Assembly (NCBI RefSeq): GCF_023061185.1
Contig: NZ_JAKGAK010000001.1
Location: 1-64,000 of the forward strand
Reading direction: 5' to 3'
DNA length: 64,000 nucleotides
Origin: Chromohalobacter beijerinckii
GTDB lineage: Bacteria; Pseudomonadota; Gammaproteobacteria; Pseudomonadales; Halomonadaceae
Every line of letters begins with the position of its first letter. Position 1 is the stretch's first letter. Made by a program: the position numbers and the translations under genes. Under the pieces are notes generated by a model. It saw nothing but the letters and a program-made list of their open reading frames with translations, had not been told where the DNA came from and made no database searches. Positions 54,934-64,000 of this stretch are shown in pieces.

Positions 54934-55677
54934 TCAACGCATATTCATGCCGCCGTTGACCTGCAGCGTCTCACCGGTAATGTAGCCGGCATTGTCGCTG
55001 GTGAGAAAGCCCACGGCAGCGGCAATTTCCTCGGGGGCGCCCAGACGCGACACAGGAATCTGTCCCAGTAACGCTTCGTGCTGGGCCTCGGGTAGCGCCT
55101 GTGTCATGTCGGTGGCAATGAACCCCGGCGCGACACTATTGACGGTAATGCCACGCGAGGCGACTTCACGCGCCAGGGAACGAGAAAACCCTTCCATGCC
55201 AGCCTTGGCCGCCGCATAGTTGGTCTGTCCCAGATTGCCCATGCTGGCGACTACCGAGCTGATACTGACGATACGCCCGAAACGCGCCTTGGTCATGCCA
55301 CGCACGCACGCTTTGGTGACGCGATAAAGCGACTTGAGATTGGTGTCGAGCACCGCATCCCATTCGTCTTCTTTCATGCGCATCAGCAGATTGTCGCGCG
55401 TAATGCCGGCATTGTTGACCAGTATGGTCGGTGCACCGAACTCGTCGCCAATCGCTTTGATCAGGCTCTCGACGCTAGCCTGGTCAGTGACGTCGAGCAC
55501 GCGACCAGCGCCCTCGACATCGTGCGCCTTTAGATCGGCATCGATCTTGTCGGCACCGGATTGGCTGGTGGCAGTACCGATCACCACACGTCCTTGACGG
55601 CCCAGCTCACGGGCGATCGCCTGTCCAATGCCACGACTGGCACCGGTGACCAGGGCTATCCTGCGTTCGCTTGTCAT
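54934..55677 (-). CDS. fabG: 3-oxoacyl-[ACP] reductase
   Basis: A 247-residue short-chain dehydrogenase that reduces 3-oxoacyl-ACP with NADPH. NADPH motif TGASRGIG; NNAG; catalytic Ser-Tyr-Lys in SISSVVASMGNLGQTNYAAAKAG (core NYAAAKAG). The chosen ATG (MTSERRIALVTG) has GGGAAA upstream; two starts 18-21 bases earlier are possible and would overlap the fabD stop. Confidence 0.96.
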   Translation of the reverse strand: MTSERRIALVTGASRGIGQAIARELGRQGRVVIGTATSQSGADKIDADLKAHDVEGAGRVLDVTDQASVESLIKAIGDEFGAPTILVNNAGITRDNLLMRMKEDEWDAVLDTNLKSLYRVTKACVRGMTKARFGRIVSISSVVASMGNLGQTNYAAAKAGMEGFSRSLAREVASRGITVNSVAPGFIATDMTQALPEAQHEALLGQIPVSRLGAPEEIAAAVGFLTSDNAGYITGETLQVNGGMNMR

Positions 55678-55697
55678 CTGGTTTCCCGCATTCATCA

Positions 55698-56654
55698 CTA
55701 AGACTGCTCCCCTTCGCTACGCGCCAATTCCAGTGCGCTCTCGAGCGATTCGGGGTCGTTGACGGCAAGCCCCTTGGCTTGGCGTTGAATTCGCTTATTG
55801 AGTCCGGTCAGAACCTTACCCGGGCCACATTCGACAAAGACCCGAGCGCCACGTTCATACATGGCGTTGATGCAATCCGTCCAACGTACCGGTCGATAAA
55901 GCTGCTCGACGAGACGCTGACTGAGCGTTTGAACATCTTCATGCGCAAGCGCATCGACATTCTGTACCACCGTATAGCGTGGCGTTCTGAGATCGAGTCG
56001 ATCGATTTCCGCTGCGAGGCGCTCGGCAGCCGGCTGCATCAAGTTGCAATGCGAGGGCACCGACACCGGCAGTTGCAAGGCCCGCTTGGCGCCAGCTTCC
56101 TGGCACAAGCCAATGGCCCGTTCAACGGCGGCCTTGTCGCCCGCAATCACGACCTGCCCCGGGGCATTATAGTTGACCGCCGCGACCACTTCACCTTGCG
56201 CTGCCTCACGACATGCCGTCTCGACCGTCGCATCATCGAGACCCAGCACCGCCGCCATCGCGCCACGGCCTTCCGGTACCGCTGCCTGCATCGCCTCACC
56301 GCGCAGACGCACCAGGCGCACGCCTTCCGCAAAGCTGATGACACCGGCACATACCATGGCGCTGTATTCACCCAGACTATGCCCCGCCATCACCAGAGGG
56401 CGAGGGCCCTCAAGCTCTTGCCAGACGCGCCAGATCGCGACGCTAGAGGTCAGCAGTGCAGGTTGCGTGCAGGCGGTAGCGTTCAAGGCGCTCTCGGGGC
56501 CTTCTTGCACGACTTTCCAGAGGTCGTAACCTAACGCACCGGACGCTTCGTCGAACGTGGTCCGCACGACGCTGTAACGCTCGGCCAGCTCCCTCAGCAT
56601 GCCGACCTGCTGGGAGCCCTGCCCCGGAAAGACGAGGGCGAGGGATTGTGTCAT
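55698..56654 (-). CDS. fabD: Malonyl-CoA:ACP transacylase
   Basis: A 318-residue enzyme that loads malonate on ACP. GQGSQ near the N-terminus, nucleophile Ser93 in GHSLGEYSAM, and catalytic His in SVPSHCNLM. The ATG at 56654 has AAGGTG upstream and begins just before the plsX stop. Confidence 0.96.
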   Translation of the reverse strand: MTQSLALVFPGQGSQQVGMLRELAERYSVVRTTFDEASGALGYDLWKVVQEGPESALNATACTQPALLTSSVAIWRVWQELEGPRPLVMAGHSLGEYSAMVCAGVISFAEGVRLVRLRGEAMQAAVPEGRGAMAAVLGLDDATVETACREAAQGEVVAAVNYNAPGQVVIAGDKAAVERAIGLCQEAGAKRALQLPVSVPSHCNLMQPAAERLAAEIDRLDLRTPRYTVVQNVDALAHEDVQTLSQRLVEQLYRPVRWTDCINAMYERGARVFVECGPGKVLTGLNKRIQRQAKGLAVNDPESLESALELARSEGEQS

Positions 56655-56659
56655 GACAG

Positions 56660-57799
56660 TCACCTTTGAGGATGGGAGTCGTCGGGTTGAGCATCGCTCG
56701 CTAACCCACTATCCGCTCGACCGCTATCGGAGTCGACCGAGAGGATAGAAGGCTCAGGGCGCACCGTATCGCTCAACTCCCGTGCCAGATGCGAAGGTAA
56801 ATCCATGTCTACCTCGCGCACCGCGCGTGAAATCGCATAGGCAAAGCCTTTGGCGTCTGCCCCACCGTGACTCTTGACGACAATACCCGACAGCCCCAGA
56901 AGACTCGCGCCATTATAGCGTACCGGGTCGAGTCGCCGCTTGAGACGAAGTAACGCAGGCCTTGCCATGGCACGCACCAAGCGCGTGGTCAGATGCGCCT
57001 CGAACGTCTCCTGCAAACGCGACAGCAACATCGTCGCCAAGCCTTCGCTGGCCTTTAAAACCGCGTTGCCTACGAAACCGTCGCACACCACGACATCCGC
57101 CGCCCCCGAGAAGACGCCATCGCCTTCTAGGTAACCGATATAATCGAAGCTATAACCATCTCGATGGCACGCCACACCTTGGCGCAGATACTCATCCGCT
57201 TCGCGTACGCTGGGCACGCCTTTATTGGCTTCGACACCGATATTCAAGAGCGCCACACGGGGCGTCGCCACATCATCGATCACCCGCGCCATGATCGCGC
57301 CCATGCGCGCAAAATCGACCAGATGATGAGCCTGAACACCGACGTTGGCACCCAGGTCGAGCAGATAACACTGCCCGCCGCCCTGAGTTGGCACCGCCGT
57401 GCTGATGGCAGGCCGGGCAATGCCCTTGACCGTGCCCAACTCACGTCTTGATAGCGCCATCAACGCCCCGGTATTCCCCGCGCTGACACAGGCATCCGCG
57501 TGGCCGTCGCGAACGCTCGCGATGGCACCGAGCATGCTCGACCCGCTGGCCTCACGTACGGCATTCGCTACCCGCATGGCCTGCGAAATGACACGCGGCG
57601 CGTGCTGCAGGACGAGACGGGGGCGATAGCCGGAAAGGCGTTTGGGAAGGGACTCTAGCTCGGCTTCCAAGGCGTCGCGAGGGCCGTGCATCTGAATCTC
57701 GAGATTCGAGTGCATGGCGAGCGCCTGGAGAGAGCCGTTGACGGTGGCGCGGGGACCCAGGTCCCCGCCCATCGCATCGATAGCGATTCGCACGGTCAC
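56660..57799 (-). CDS. plsX: Phosphate acyltransferase PlsX
   Basis: A 379-residue peripheral enzyme that makes acyl-phosphate from acyl-ACP for phospholipid synthesis. Motifs: [47 protein letters not shown] and [14 protein letters not shown]. Starts with GTG at 57799 or 57793; no clear ribosome site. The C-terminal 40 residues are Asp/Ser-rich and extend past the usual end. Confidence 0.95.
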   Translation of the reverse strand: MTVRIAIDAMGGDLGPRATVNGSLQALAMHSNLEIQMHGPRDALEAELESLPKRLSGYRPRLVLQHAPRVISQAMRVANAVREASGSSMLGAIASVRDGHADACVSAGNTGALMALSRRELGTVKGIARPAISTAVPTQGGGQCYLLDLGANVGVQAHHLVDFARMGAIMARVIDDVATPRVALLNIGVEANKGVPSVREADEYLRQGVACHRDGYSFDYIGYLEGDGVFSGAADVVVCDGFVGNAVLKASEGLATMLLSRLQETFEAHLTTRLVRAMARPALLRLKRRLDPVRYNGASLLGLSGIVVKSHGGADAKGFAYAISRAVREVDMDLPSHLARELSDTVRPEPSILSVDSDSGRADSGLASDAQPDDSHPQR

Positions 57800-57817
57800 G
57801 TGCGCGTCAACGACGTC

Positions 57818-57988
57818 TTAAACGTCGAAGACCTTGCGGCCACGATAGAAACCATCGGACGCCACGTGGTGACGGCGATGCGTAGTGCCGGTTTCCTTGT
57901 CCTGAGACAGGGTCGGTGCGCTCAACGCATCGTGACTACGACGCATGCCACGCTTGGAACGGCTCTTGCGGACTTTTTGAACTGCCAT
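57818..57988 (-). CDS. rpmF: 50S ribosomal protein L32
   Basis: A 56-residue basic protein read directly from the minus strand: [20 protein letters not shown] at the start, then [20 protein letters not shown] and ending YRGRKVFDV. This is the standard L32 ([20 protein letters not shown]). GGAGTG precedes the ATG. It sits between yceD and plsX as in other gammaproteobacteria. The four zinc cysteines found in some L32 versions are absent. Confidence 0.97.
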   Translation of the reverse strand: MAVQKVRKSRSKRGMRRSHDALSAPTLSQDKETGTTHRRHHVASDGFYRGRKVFDV

Positions 57989-58017
57989 GGGTTACACTCC
58001 AGAGTGTCAACGATGAT

Positions 58018-58545
58018 TCAAAGTTTGCCTTTCAAATTACGCAGCGCTTCGAAAGGGCTTGCAGGACGCTGTTCCGACACCTCGGCATCAGCGCCGCTTT
58101 CCAGCTGGTCGCGCGAAACGGCGCAATCCGCCTCGTCATGATAAACCACCTGCGGCAGGCTAAGGATGAGCTCATCCTCGACGACCGGCAGAAGATTCAG
58201 CTGTTCGTTTTCCACCAAGACCGGCTCGTAATCGCTCGGTAAATCGCCCGCCAGGCTATCGTCAGTGACAAGACCCAACAGAAAGCGACTCTCCAACGTC
58301 ACCGGCATGAACTCTAGACAGCGCCTGCAAGGTATCTGCACATGCGCCAAGAGATGACCGTCCATGAGGCGCCGCCCTTGCGTATCGATATCGAAACTCA
58401 GGCGTACCTCGCAGTCGCCCTGCTGCTTGCCGATCTCTTCGCCTAGACGCTGCATCGCATCAAGCGCTACCAGCCCTTCGAGACGTTCGCGATTGGCAGC
58501 GAGCTTATAAGGCTCGACCTGCTTGGGGAGTCGTGTGGTTAACAT
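58018..58545 (-). CDS. yceD: YceD/DUF177 family protein (23S rRNA accumulation)
   Basis: A 175-residue acidic protein, started at 58545 (MLTTRLPKQVEPYKLAANRE). Family features: the cysteine pair in IPCRRCLEFM, LVENEQLNLLPVVEDELILSLP (core NLLPVVEDELILSLP) and a final SPFEALRNLK. The E. coli protein is linked to 23S rRNA level and is cotranscribed with rpmF, as here (29 bases apart). Confidence 0.92.
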   Translation of the reverse strand: MLTTRLPKQVEPYKLAANRERLEGLVALDAMQRLGEEIGKQQGDCEVRLSFDIDTQGRRLMDGHLLAHVQIPCRRCLEFMPVTLESRFLLGLVTDDSLAGDLPSDYEPVLVENEQLNLLPVVEDELILSLPQVVYHDEADCAVSRDQLESGADAEVSEQRPASPFEALRNLKGKL

Positions 58546-58667
58546 AGGCGCGCAATAATAGGGACTCACCCCGACGCTGTCAAAACAAGCGCACTGTACA
58601 GAACCGACTGGACGCGACAGACTGCGAATTGACACGCCACCCCGCCATCGTTTTTCCAGGAGACGCC

Positions 58668-59249
58668 ATGACTCGCCTTGTCCTCGCTTCCGGCTCCCGT
58701 TGGCGCCGCCAGCTTCTCGATCGTCTCGAACTGCCCTATGCGTGGGCCTCGCCGGATATCGACGAAACCCCTCACCCCCGCGAATCCCCCCAGGCTCTGG
58801 TGCATCGCCTCGCCCTAGGCAAGGCCACGACACTCGCCGGCGAATATCCCGAACACTTGATCATCGGCTCGGATCAGGTCTGCCTTTTCGAGGGTGAGGT
58901 ACTCGGCAAACCCGGCGACATGGCCACCGCCCGCGCTAATTTGCGCCGCTTTTCAGGCCGGCACGTTCGCTTTCTAACCGGCATCGCCCTGATCGATACC
59001 GCCCACGCGCGTCATTGGGTCGATCATGAACGTTACGATGTCGTATTTCGCGAACTCAGCGACACCCAGATCGAGCGTTACGTCGAAAAGGAGCGCCCAC
59101 TGGATAGTGCCGGCAGCTTTCGCATGGAAGGGTTGGGCATCACGCTCTTCGAACGCCTCGAAGGGCGTGACCCCAACACCTTGATCGGCCTGCCGCTGAT
59201 ACGCCTGTGTGAAATGCTGCGCGATGCCGGCCTCGACCCGCTGGGGTGA
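58668..59249 (+). CDS. maf: Maf-family nucleotide pyrophosphatase (YceF-like)
   Basis: A 193-residue house-cleaning enzyme; the YceF branch hydrolyses 7-methyl-GTP. The start at 58668 (MTRLVLASGSRWRRQLL) follows AGGAG. Motifs: LASGSRWRRQLLDRL, SPDIDETPHP, IIGSDQVCLF, GKPGD, TGIALID and DSAGSFRMEG LG. The FRMEG rather than YxIQG form favours the YceF group. Divergent from yceD. Confidence 0.93.
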   Translation: MTRLVLASGSRWRRQLLDRLELPYAWASPDIDETPHPRESPQALVHRLALGKATTLAGEYPEHLIIGSDQVCLFEGEVLGKPGDMATARANLRRFSGRHVRFLTGIALIDTAHARHWVDHERYDVVFRELSDTQIERYVEKERPLDSAGSFRMEGLGITLFERLEGRDPNTLIGLPLIRLCEMLRDAGLDPLG

Positions 59250-59282
59250 TAACCGGCCTGGCGCCGTCATTGCACCTGGCCA

Positions 59283-60359
59283 TCATTGTACTTGATAGCG
59301 CACGGGCGACGCATTGCTGGAGATCCCGGCCCACTCGGCCGCGACACGCCCTAGCTGGCGTGACAAGCGACTCAAGGGGTCGAGCGCTGGCGTATAATCA
59401 TGCAGTTGCACATTATCGAAGCGCTCCCGAGACAATCCATCGAGACTCTCCAAGCCATCGATCAGCCCCAGATCGAGCGCTTGCTCCCCGGTCCAGACCA
59501 GGCCGGAAAAGAGCCTGGGGTCGTCGGCCAGGCGTTCGCCGCGCCCATCCTCGACGTCCTCGATGAATTGACGATGAGTGGTATCCAGCACGTTCTGCCA
59601 GAATTCACGTTGCTCATCGCGCATCGGGGAGAAAGGATCGAGAAACGCCTTATTCTCACCAGAGGTGAAGACCCGGCGTTCGATACCCAGCTTATCGATG
59701 GCCTCCTGCGCCCCGAAGCCGGAATAAATGACACCGATGGACCCCACCAGGCTCGCCGGGGCGGCATAGATATCGTCCGCCGCCGACGCCATGTAGTAGG
59801 CGCCGCTCGCGCCGATATCCTCGATCACCGCGACGACCGGTTTGTCGCCCTTTTCCGTCAAACGGCGCACTTCATCATATACGCGCTGTGACTGCACCGG
59901 GCTGCCACCGGGGCTATTGATATGCAGCACCACCGCCCGCGACGACGGCGCCTCCCAGGCGGCACGCAGCCCCTTGATGATGCGTTCGGCACTGGCCTCG
60001 CCATCGGCATCGATGACACCGTCGACCTCGACGACGCCCAGATGGGGCGCACCGACACCACCGGCCATGTCGCGATCGGCGAAGAATAACGCATACGCCG
60101 TCATCGCCAGCGATGACGCAATCAGCAGCACGACCACTAGACGAAAGAATAGCTTCCAGCGCCGTGAACGCCGCTGCTCGACGAGCACGCCATCGATCCA
60201 GCGATCGAGCATGCGCTGTTCGCGCAGGCGCCGAAGCTCACGCAAGCGCTCGGGATCGCTTGTCGCCTCTTCGTCAGACTCGTCGGCGGTGCGTCCGCGC
60301 GACGCACGCTCGACCTCAGGGCCCTGCGTCCAAGCGTCTTCGCGGTTATCGTCACTCAT
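59283..60359 (-). CDS. sppA: Signal peptide peptidase SppA (S49 family)
   Basis: A 358-residue inner-membrane serine protease that clears cleaved signal peptides. An acidic/Arg-rich cytoplasmic tail is followed by one helix (about 74-92), then the S49 domain: HINSPGGSPVQSQRVYDEV, the nucleophile Ser in DIGASGAYYMASA, and YSGFGAQEAIDKLGIERRVF with the Lys in SGENKAFLDPFSP. Short bacterial type (about half of E. coli SppA). GGAGTG before the ATG. Confidence 0.92.
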   Translation of the reverse strand: MSDDNREDAWTQGPEVERASRGRTADESDEEATSDPERLRELRRLREQRMLDRWIDGVLVEQRRSRRWKLFFRLVVVLLIASSLAMTAYALFFADRDMAGGVGAPHLGVVEVDGVIDADGEASAERIIKGLRAAWEAPSSRAVVLHINSPGGSPVQSQRVYDEVRRLTEKGDKPVVAVIEDIGASGAYYMASAADDIYAAPASLVGSIGVIYSGFGAQEAIDKLGIERRVFTSGENKAFLDPFSPMRDEQREFWQNVLDTTHRQFIEDVEDGRGERLADDPRLFSGLVWTGEQALDLGLIDGLESLDGLSRERFDNVQLHDYTPALDPLSRLSRQLGRVAAEWAGISSNASPVRYQVQ

Positions 60360-61066
60360 GAGATTTCACTCCGCCTCACTGTACCCAGCTCTGTATCACG
60401 TACGTCATCGTGGTGATCCACATACAGCCAATCCATCAACGCCGAGAACGTATCGGCCATCAGCACCGGCTCGCTACGCGCCAAGCGCTCGCGGGCATGA
60501 ACGCCATAGGTCACCGCCACGCGATCCATGCCCAGTGCCCGCGCCATTTCCATGTCGTACTCGGTATCGCCGACCATCAATGCCTCTTCCGGCGCCAAAC
60601 GCATCTCGGCCAACAATTCTTCCAGCATGCGAGGGTGCGGCTTGGACAGCGTTTCATCGGCCGTACGGCTAGCGTGAAACCATTCGCCACTGCCGGTGCT
60701 CTTGAAAATGCGCTCCAACCCACGGCGACTCTTGCCGGTCGCCACTGCCAGTCGCAGGCTCGACTCACCCCGTAGGCGCGCCATACCGGACGCCACCCCA
60801 TCAAAGAAGTGCATCGGTTCTCGCTCGGCGGCGACGAAATGCGCTGCGTAATGCTCACGCAATCGCTCGCGTTGATCTGCCGCCATGTCCGGACATAGCT
60901 TGGCGATGGCCTCCGGCAACCCCAGCCCAATAATGTCACGTACCGCCGCATCCGACAGCGGCGCCCAGCCGATATCGTGCGCGGCGGCTTGCATGCAGGC
61001 GACAATCCGCGCCGCGGAATCCATCAAGGTGCCATCCCAGTCGAAGATCACTAAACGATAGCGCAA
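60356..61066 (-). CDS. HAD-superfamily hydrolase (phosphoglycolate phosphatase-like)
   Basis: A 236-residue phosphatase. HAD motifs: FDWDGTLMDS with two Asp (I), AVATGKS (II), KPHPRMLEELL (III Lys), MVGDTEYDMEMARALGM (IV). A helical cap sits after motif I (subfamily IA). The end overlaps the sppA start by 4 bases. Substrate unknown; the rluC neighbour is conserved in Pseudomonas. Confidence 0.92.
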   Translation of the reverse strand: MRYRLVIFDWDGTLMDSAARIVACMQAAAHDIGWAPLSDAAVRDIIGLGLPEAIAKLCPDMAADQRERLREHYAAHFVAAEREPMHFFDGVASGMARLRGESSLRLAVATGKSRRGLERIFKSTGSGEWFHASRTADETLSKPHPRMLEELLAEMRLAPEEALMVGDTEYDMEMARALGMDRVAVTYGVHARERLARSEPVLMADTFSALMDWLYVDHHDDVRDTELGTVRRSEIS

Positions 61067-61123
61067 ACCACTTTCCCCTCATCGGCGTTATTCGATGCCG
61101 CACTCTCGCGACTCATGAGCCAA

Positions 61124-62071
61124 TCAATTGGCACGACGCGCTCTCGCCAGCACCGCTTCGAGCGTTTCCCCCAGCGGCGCCTTGACATGCACCGGGCGAC
61201 CGCTCGTGGGCTCGGGAAAGGTCAAGGCATGGGAATGCAGGAACAAGCGATCGAGTTTCAACTCACGCGCCAAACGGGCGCCCTCGCGAGTACCGTACTT
61301 GTCGTCACCCAGCAGTGCATGCCCAGCATGCCCAGCATGTACGCGAATCTGGTGGGTGCGTCCGGTCACCGGCTCGGCCTCGATCAGCGTGACGCGTGAG
61401 AATGCCTCGCGCACGGCGAAACGCGTGCGCGACACCTTGCCTTGGTTATCGACACGTACACGTCGCTCGCCGTTACCTGCATTGAAGCGATCGAGCCGGG
61501 CGCTGACGAACTCGCGCCTAGCCGGCCAGCGCCCCTGAACCAAGGCCAGGTACTGCTTATCCATCTGGTGCGCCTTGAGCGCCTGATTCAAAGTCACCAA
61601 CGCCTCTCGAGACTTGGCCAGCAACAGACAACCGGAGGTATCACGGTCCAGGCGATGCACCAGCTCCAGAAAATCGAGATCGTCACGGACCTGGCGCAAC
61701 GCCTCGATCAACCCGATCTTCACGCCACTGCCCCCATGCACAGCGAGCCCGGCCGGCTTGTTGAGCACTAACCAGTCTGGGCCCTCGACCAGCACGCTGC
61801 CCGCCAGAAGATTGCGCAGCCCATCGCTGACTTCGCGCACGGCTTCTTCGGGCGCCAGGCGTAACGGCGGTATACGCACCATGTCGCCCAGCACCAGTCG
61901 GTAGTCCGCCTTGACCCGCTTCTTGTTGACGCGAATTTCACCCTTGCGCACGATGCGATAGATCAAGGATTTGGGCGCCCCCTTGAGCCGCGTACGCAAG
62001 AAATTGTCGATACGTTGTCCGACCTGCCCTTCGCTTATTTCCACCCACTGTACGTCGCGGCCTTCGGCCAT
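61124..62071 (-). CDS. rluC: 23S rRNA pseudouridine synthase RluC
   Basis: A 315-residue enzyme that makes pseudouridine at 955, 2504 and 2580 of 23S rRNA (E. coli numbering). An S4 domain (QRIDNFLRTRLKGAPKSLIYRIVRKGEIRVN; core LIYRIVRKGEIRVN) is followed by the catalytic domain: NKPAGLAVHGGSG, catalytic Asp (about 143) in LVHRLDRDTSG, and TGRTHQIRVH. The ATG at 62071 follows GGAGAGGG. Divergent from rne, as in E. coli. Confidence 0.96.
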   Translation of the reverse strand: MAEGRDVQWVEISEGQVGQRIDNFLRTRLKGAPKSLIYRIVRKGEIRVNKKRVKADYRLVLGDMVRIPPLRLAPEEAVREVSDGLRNLLAGSVLVEGPDWLVLNKPAGLAVHGGSGVKIGLIEALRQVRDDLDFLELVHRLDRDTSGCLLLAKSREALVTLNQALKAHQMDKQYLALVQGRWPARREFVSARLDRFNAGNGERRVRVDNQGKVSRTRFAVREAFSRVTLIEAEPVTGRTHQIRVHAGHAGHALLGDDKYGTREGARLARELKLDRLFLHSHALTFPEPTSGRPVHVKAPLGETLEAVLARARRAN

Positions 62072-62150
62072 GCGCACCCTCTCCTTTACAAATCGCCACC
62101 GAATTGTCGCCGACCGACATTCTACCGCAGCGAGACCGACTTGACGCCAA

Positions 62151-62789
62151 TTGCTGCGTTATCGCTTTACTGTTATATTCGAGGTTCGTTCAAATGGGCA
62201 TCAAGCGCCCGTCAGTTGCGCCTGCTTTGCAGACACGCAGGCCCGAACGAAGAACATGACATCCCCGCTGGCGACGACATCATCGTCGCACTAGGGGAAA
62301 CGAACGTTTGGAACGCCATGCCCGCCAGTGGCGCATGATATGTTCTGCGCCACCACACGGGGTGACATAAACACCGTGCCGGGGCAGGCGTCGCCGAATC
62401 GACTGATTGCTAGCTGTCTGGCGGATGACCGCAGGGCCGGACGGGCACACTCCCGCCGGGACACGTCCTGCCTCCGCCGCGTACTCAACATGCTCTTACA
62501 GTGTTCAGGGATGTATACGACAGGATCGATACGAACGGGATAACGAAGTTGAACACCCCTCGAAGCGCTGGCGGGCCCCCTCGTCCACCGCATTCGGCGG
62601 CCATCATCAAGCGCATCGTCCCCGCCGGACGATGACGACCGTTGGTATGCCTGTCTTGTCGCCCACGGCCTTCCGGGTCGCCAAGACATCGTCACGACAT
62701 GCACTGAGCACAAGCATGCAAGCAAACGATTCGACGCGCCGTTGCCACGCCTTGTCGTTAGACCGGCACGCCTAGTCAGTGAGACTTGC
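62151..62789 (+). promoter_or_regulatory. RNase E promoter and long structured 5' leader
   Basis: 718 bases separate rluC and rne with no convincing gene. A promoter is likely at TTGCTG-N16-TTATAT (62151-62178), giving a leader of about 600 nt. Two strong hairpins are seen: GTGGCGCA / TGCGCCAC (62328-62353) and CATCGTCC / GGACGATG (62614-62634). Long leaders with hairpins mediate RNase E autoregulation in E. coli; the same role is inferred here. Confidence 0.55.
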
Positions 62790-64000
62790 ATGAAACGAAT
62801 GCTCATCAATGCGACACAGCCCGAAGAGCTGCGCGTCGCACTCGTCGATGGACAACGCCTGTACGACCTAGACATCGAATCCGGTGCTCGGGAACAGAAA
62901 AAAGCCAACATCTACCGTGGCCGCATTACGCGTATCGAGCCCAGTCTCGAGGCCGCCTTCGTCGATTTCGGTGCCGAGCGCCATGGTTTCCTCCCGTTCA
63001 AGGAAATTTCGCGGGAATACTTCACCAAAGAACCTTCCGGGCGCCCCAACATCAAGGAAGTCCTCAAGGAAGGTCAGGAAGTCATCGTTCAGGTCGACAA
63101 GGAAGAACGCGGCAATAAAGGCGCCGCGCTGACCACCTTCATCAGCCTGGCCGGGCGCTTCCTCGTACTGATGCCCAACAACCCCCGCGCCGGCGGCATC
63201 TCACGGCGCATCGAGGGTGACGACCGCGCGCAGCTCAAGGACGCCATGGGCCAGCTCACCGTTCCCGATAAGATGGGCGTCATCGTGCGCACCGCCGGGA
63301 TCGGGCGTTCCCCCGAGGAACTCCAGTGGGACATGGATTACCTCGTGCAGGTATGGGAAGCGATTACCGAGGAGGCTGGCAAACGTAGCGCGCCCTTCCT
63401 CATCTATCGCGAGTCCAACGTCATCATTCGCGCCATGCGCGATTACCTGCGCCATGATATCGGCGAAGTCTTGATCGACAGCCCCGAGGTACACGAGGAA
63501 GCCCTGCATTTCATCCGCCAGGTCATGCCCTCCTACCAGAACAAGATCAAGCTCTACGCCGACGACGTTCCGCTGTTCTCGCGCTTCCAGATCGAATCGC
63601 AGATCGAGACCGCCTATCAGCGCGAGGTCAAGCTGCCCTCCGGCGGCGCCGTGGTCATCGACCACACCGAAGCTCTGGTGTCCATCGACATCAACTCGGC
63701 ACGCGCCACGCGCGGCAGCGACATCGAGGAAACTGCGCTACAGACCAATCTCGAAGCCTCCGACGAAATCGCACGGCAACTGCGGCTTCGCGACATCGGC
63801 GGCCTAGTAGTCATCGACTTCATCGACATGACGCCGGCCAAGAATCAGCGCGAAGTGGAAAACCGTGTCCGCGATGCGCTCAAGCTCGATCGCGCCCGCG
63901 TGCAGATCGGACGCATCTCGCGTTTTGGTCTGATGGAAATGTCACGCCAGCGCCTGCGGCCCTCGCTCGGCGAAACCAGTGGCGTGGTCTGCCCGCGCTG
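62790..64000 (+). CDS. rne: Ribonuclease E (partial, runs off the right edge)
   Basis: Begins [22 protein letters not shown] and reads open to the window end (about 403 codons). RNase E starts the decay and processing of most mRNAs and stable RNAs and scaffolds the degradosome. Seen: S1 domain ([31 protein letters not shown]; core [18 protein letters not shown]), 5'-sensor region ([16 protein letters not shown]), DNase I-like catalytic domain with [23 protein letters not shown] (core [12 protein letters not shown], metal Asp) and VIDFIDM. The zinc-link CPxCxG begins at the last bases (VVCPR). The long acidic-basic C-terminal scaffold lies outside the window. Confidence 0.97.
   Translation, partial: MKRMLINATQPEELRVALVDGQRLYDLDIESGAREQKKANIYRGRITRIEPSLEAAFVDFGAERHGFLPFKEISREYFTKEPSGRPNIKEVLKEGQEVIVQVDKEERGNKGAALTTFISLAGRFLVLMPNNPRAGGISRRIEGDDRAQLKDAMGQLTVPDKMGVIVRTAGIGRSPEELQWDMDYLVQVWEAITEEAGKRSAPFLIYRESNVIIRAMRDYLRHDIGEVLIDSPEVHEEALHFIRQVMPSYQNKIKLYADDVPLFSRFQIESQIETAYQREVKLPSGGAVVIDHTEALVSIDINSARATRGSDIEETALQTNLEASDEIARQLRLRDIGGLVVIDFIDMTPAKNQREVENRVRDALKLDRARVQIGRISRFGLMEMSRQRLRPSLGETSGVVCPR

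Noticed and set aside
62407-62775. 122-codon frame in the rne leader
   Set aside because: No ribosome site or recognisable domain; lies in the leader with hairpins and Cys/Ser/Arg-rich shadow composition.

Overview
The window looks like chromosomal DNA of a GC-rich, salt-adapted gammaproteobacterium. The family Halomonadaceae (Chromohalobacter or Halomonas type) is my best guess. The guess rests on gene order (rne-rluC-sppA-maf-yceD-rpmF-plsX-fab, lepA-lepB-rnc-era-recO-pdxJ, cysM-rlmD-relA-mazG next to barA/gacS), on a Pseudomonas-like RpoE/RseA/DegP locus and on acidic proteins. It is inference, since no rRNA is present. I saw no rRNA, tRNA, CRISPR array, prophage or complete insertion sequence.

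Layout. 1-9.6 kb is the accessory part: a Na+/H+ antiporter, a strong candidate for a CsrB/RsmZ-type regulatory RNA, a tiny His-rich lipoprotein, a porin, a membrane diguanylate cyclase, a two-gene SatD-DUF3307 unit behind a promoter that carries a near-perfect LexA box, an AmiD-like amidase lipoprotein, and a divergent XRE-cupin regulator / BenE-like transporter pair with a small inverted-repeat element between them. 9.6-20.6 kb: ppc, then cysM-rlmD-relA-mazG on the minus strand, with the hybrid kinase gene barA/gacS divergent from cysM. 20.6-30.1 kb (minus strand): pdxJ, recO, era, rnc, lepB, lepA, a DegP/MucD protease, rseA/mucA and rpoE/algU. 30.5-36.5 kb: a type I DAHP synthase, dinG, rhlB, a small basic protein coupled to an XthA-type nuclease. 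36.5-41.8 kb (minus): a six-gene TonB energy-transduction operon of the TtpC type (DUF3450, TtpC, ExbB, ExbD, TonB, TPR protein) behind a Fur-box-like sequence. 41.9-45.6 kb: etfA-etfB and divergent ETF-ubiquinone oxidoreductase. 45.7-58.5 kb (minus): UvrD-like helicase, DUF1285, TatD, PilZ, holB, tmk, mltG, pabC, fabF, acpP, fabG, fabD, plsX, rpmF, yceD. 58.6-64 kb: maf, then sppA, a HAD phosphatase and rluC (minus), and rne, which starts after a leader of about 600 nt and runs off the right edge.

How the genes work together. Most are housekeeping: fatty-acid initiation and elongation with peptidoglycan and DNA-replication partners, envelope stress, ribosome and RNA processing, stringent response. 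Two things stand out. First, SatD shows class III nucleotide-cyclase-like motifs plus a C-terminal helix-turn-helix, overlaps a multi-pass membrane protein gene, and sits behind a LexA-controlled promoter: a plausible DNA-damage-induced nucleotide-signal/membrane-effector unit. Second, the window carries both ends of a probable Gac/Rsm circuit: the BarA/GacS kinase, and an RNA with AGGA motifs in hairpin loops that should sequester CsrA/RsmA. A dispersed imperfect-palindrome repeat (three loci, four termini) also recurs between genes.
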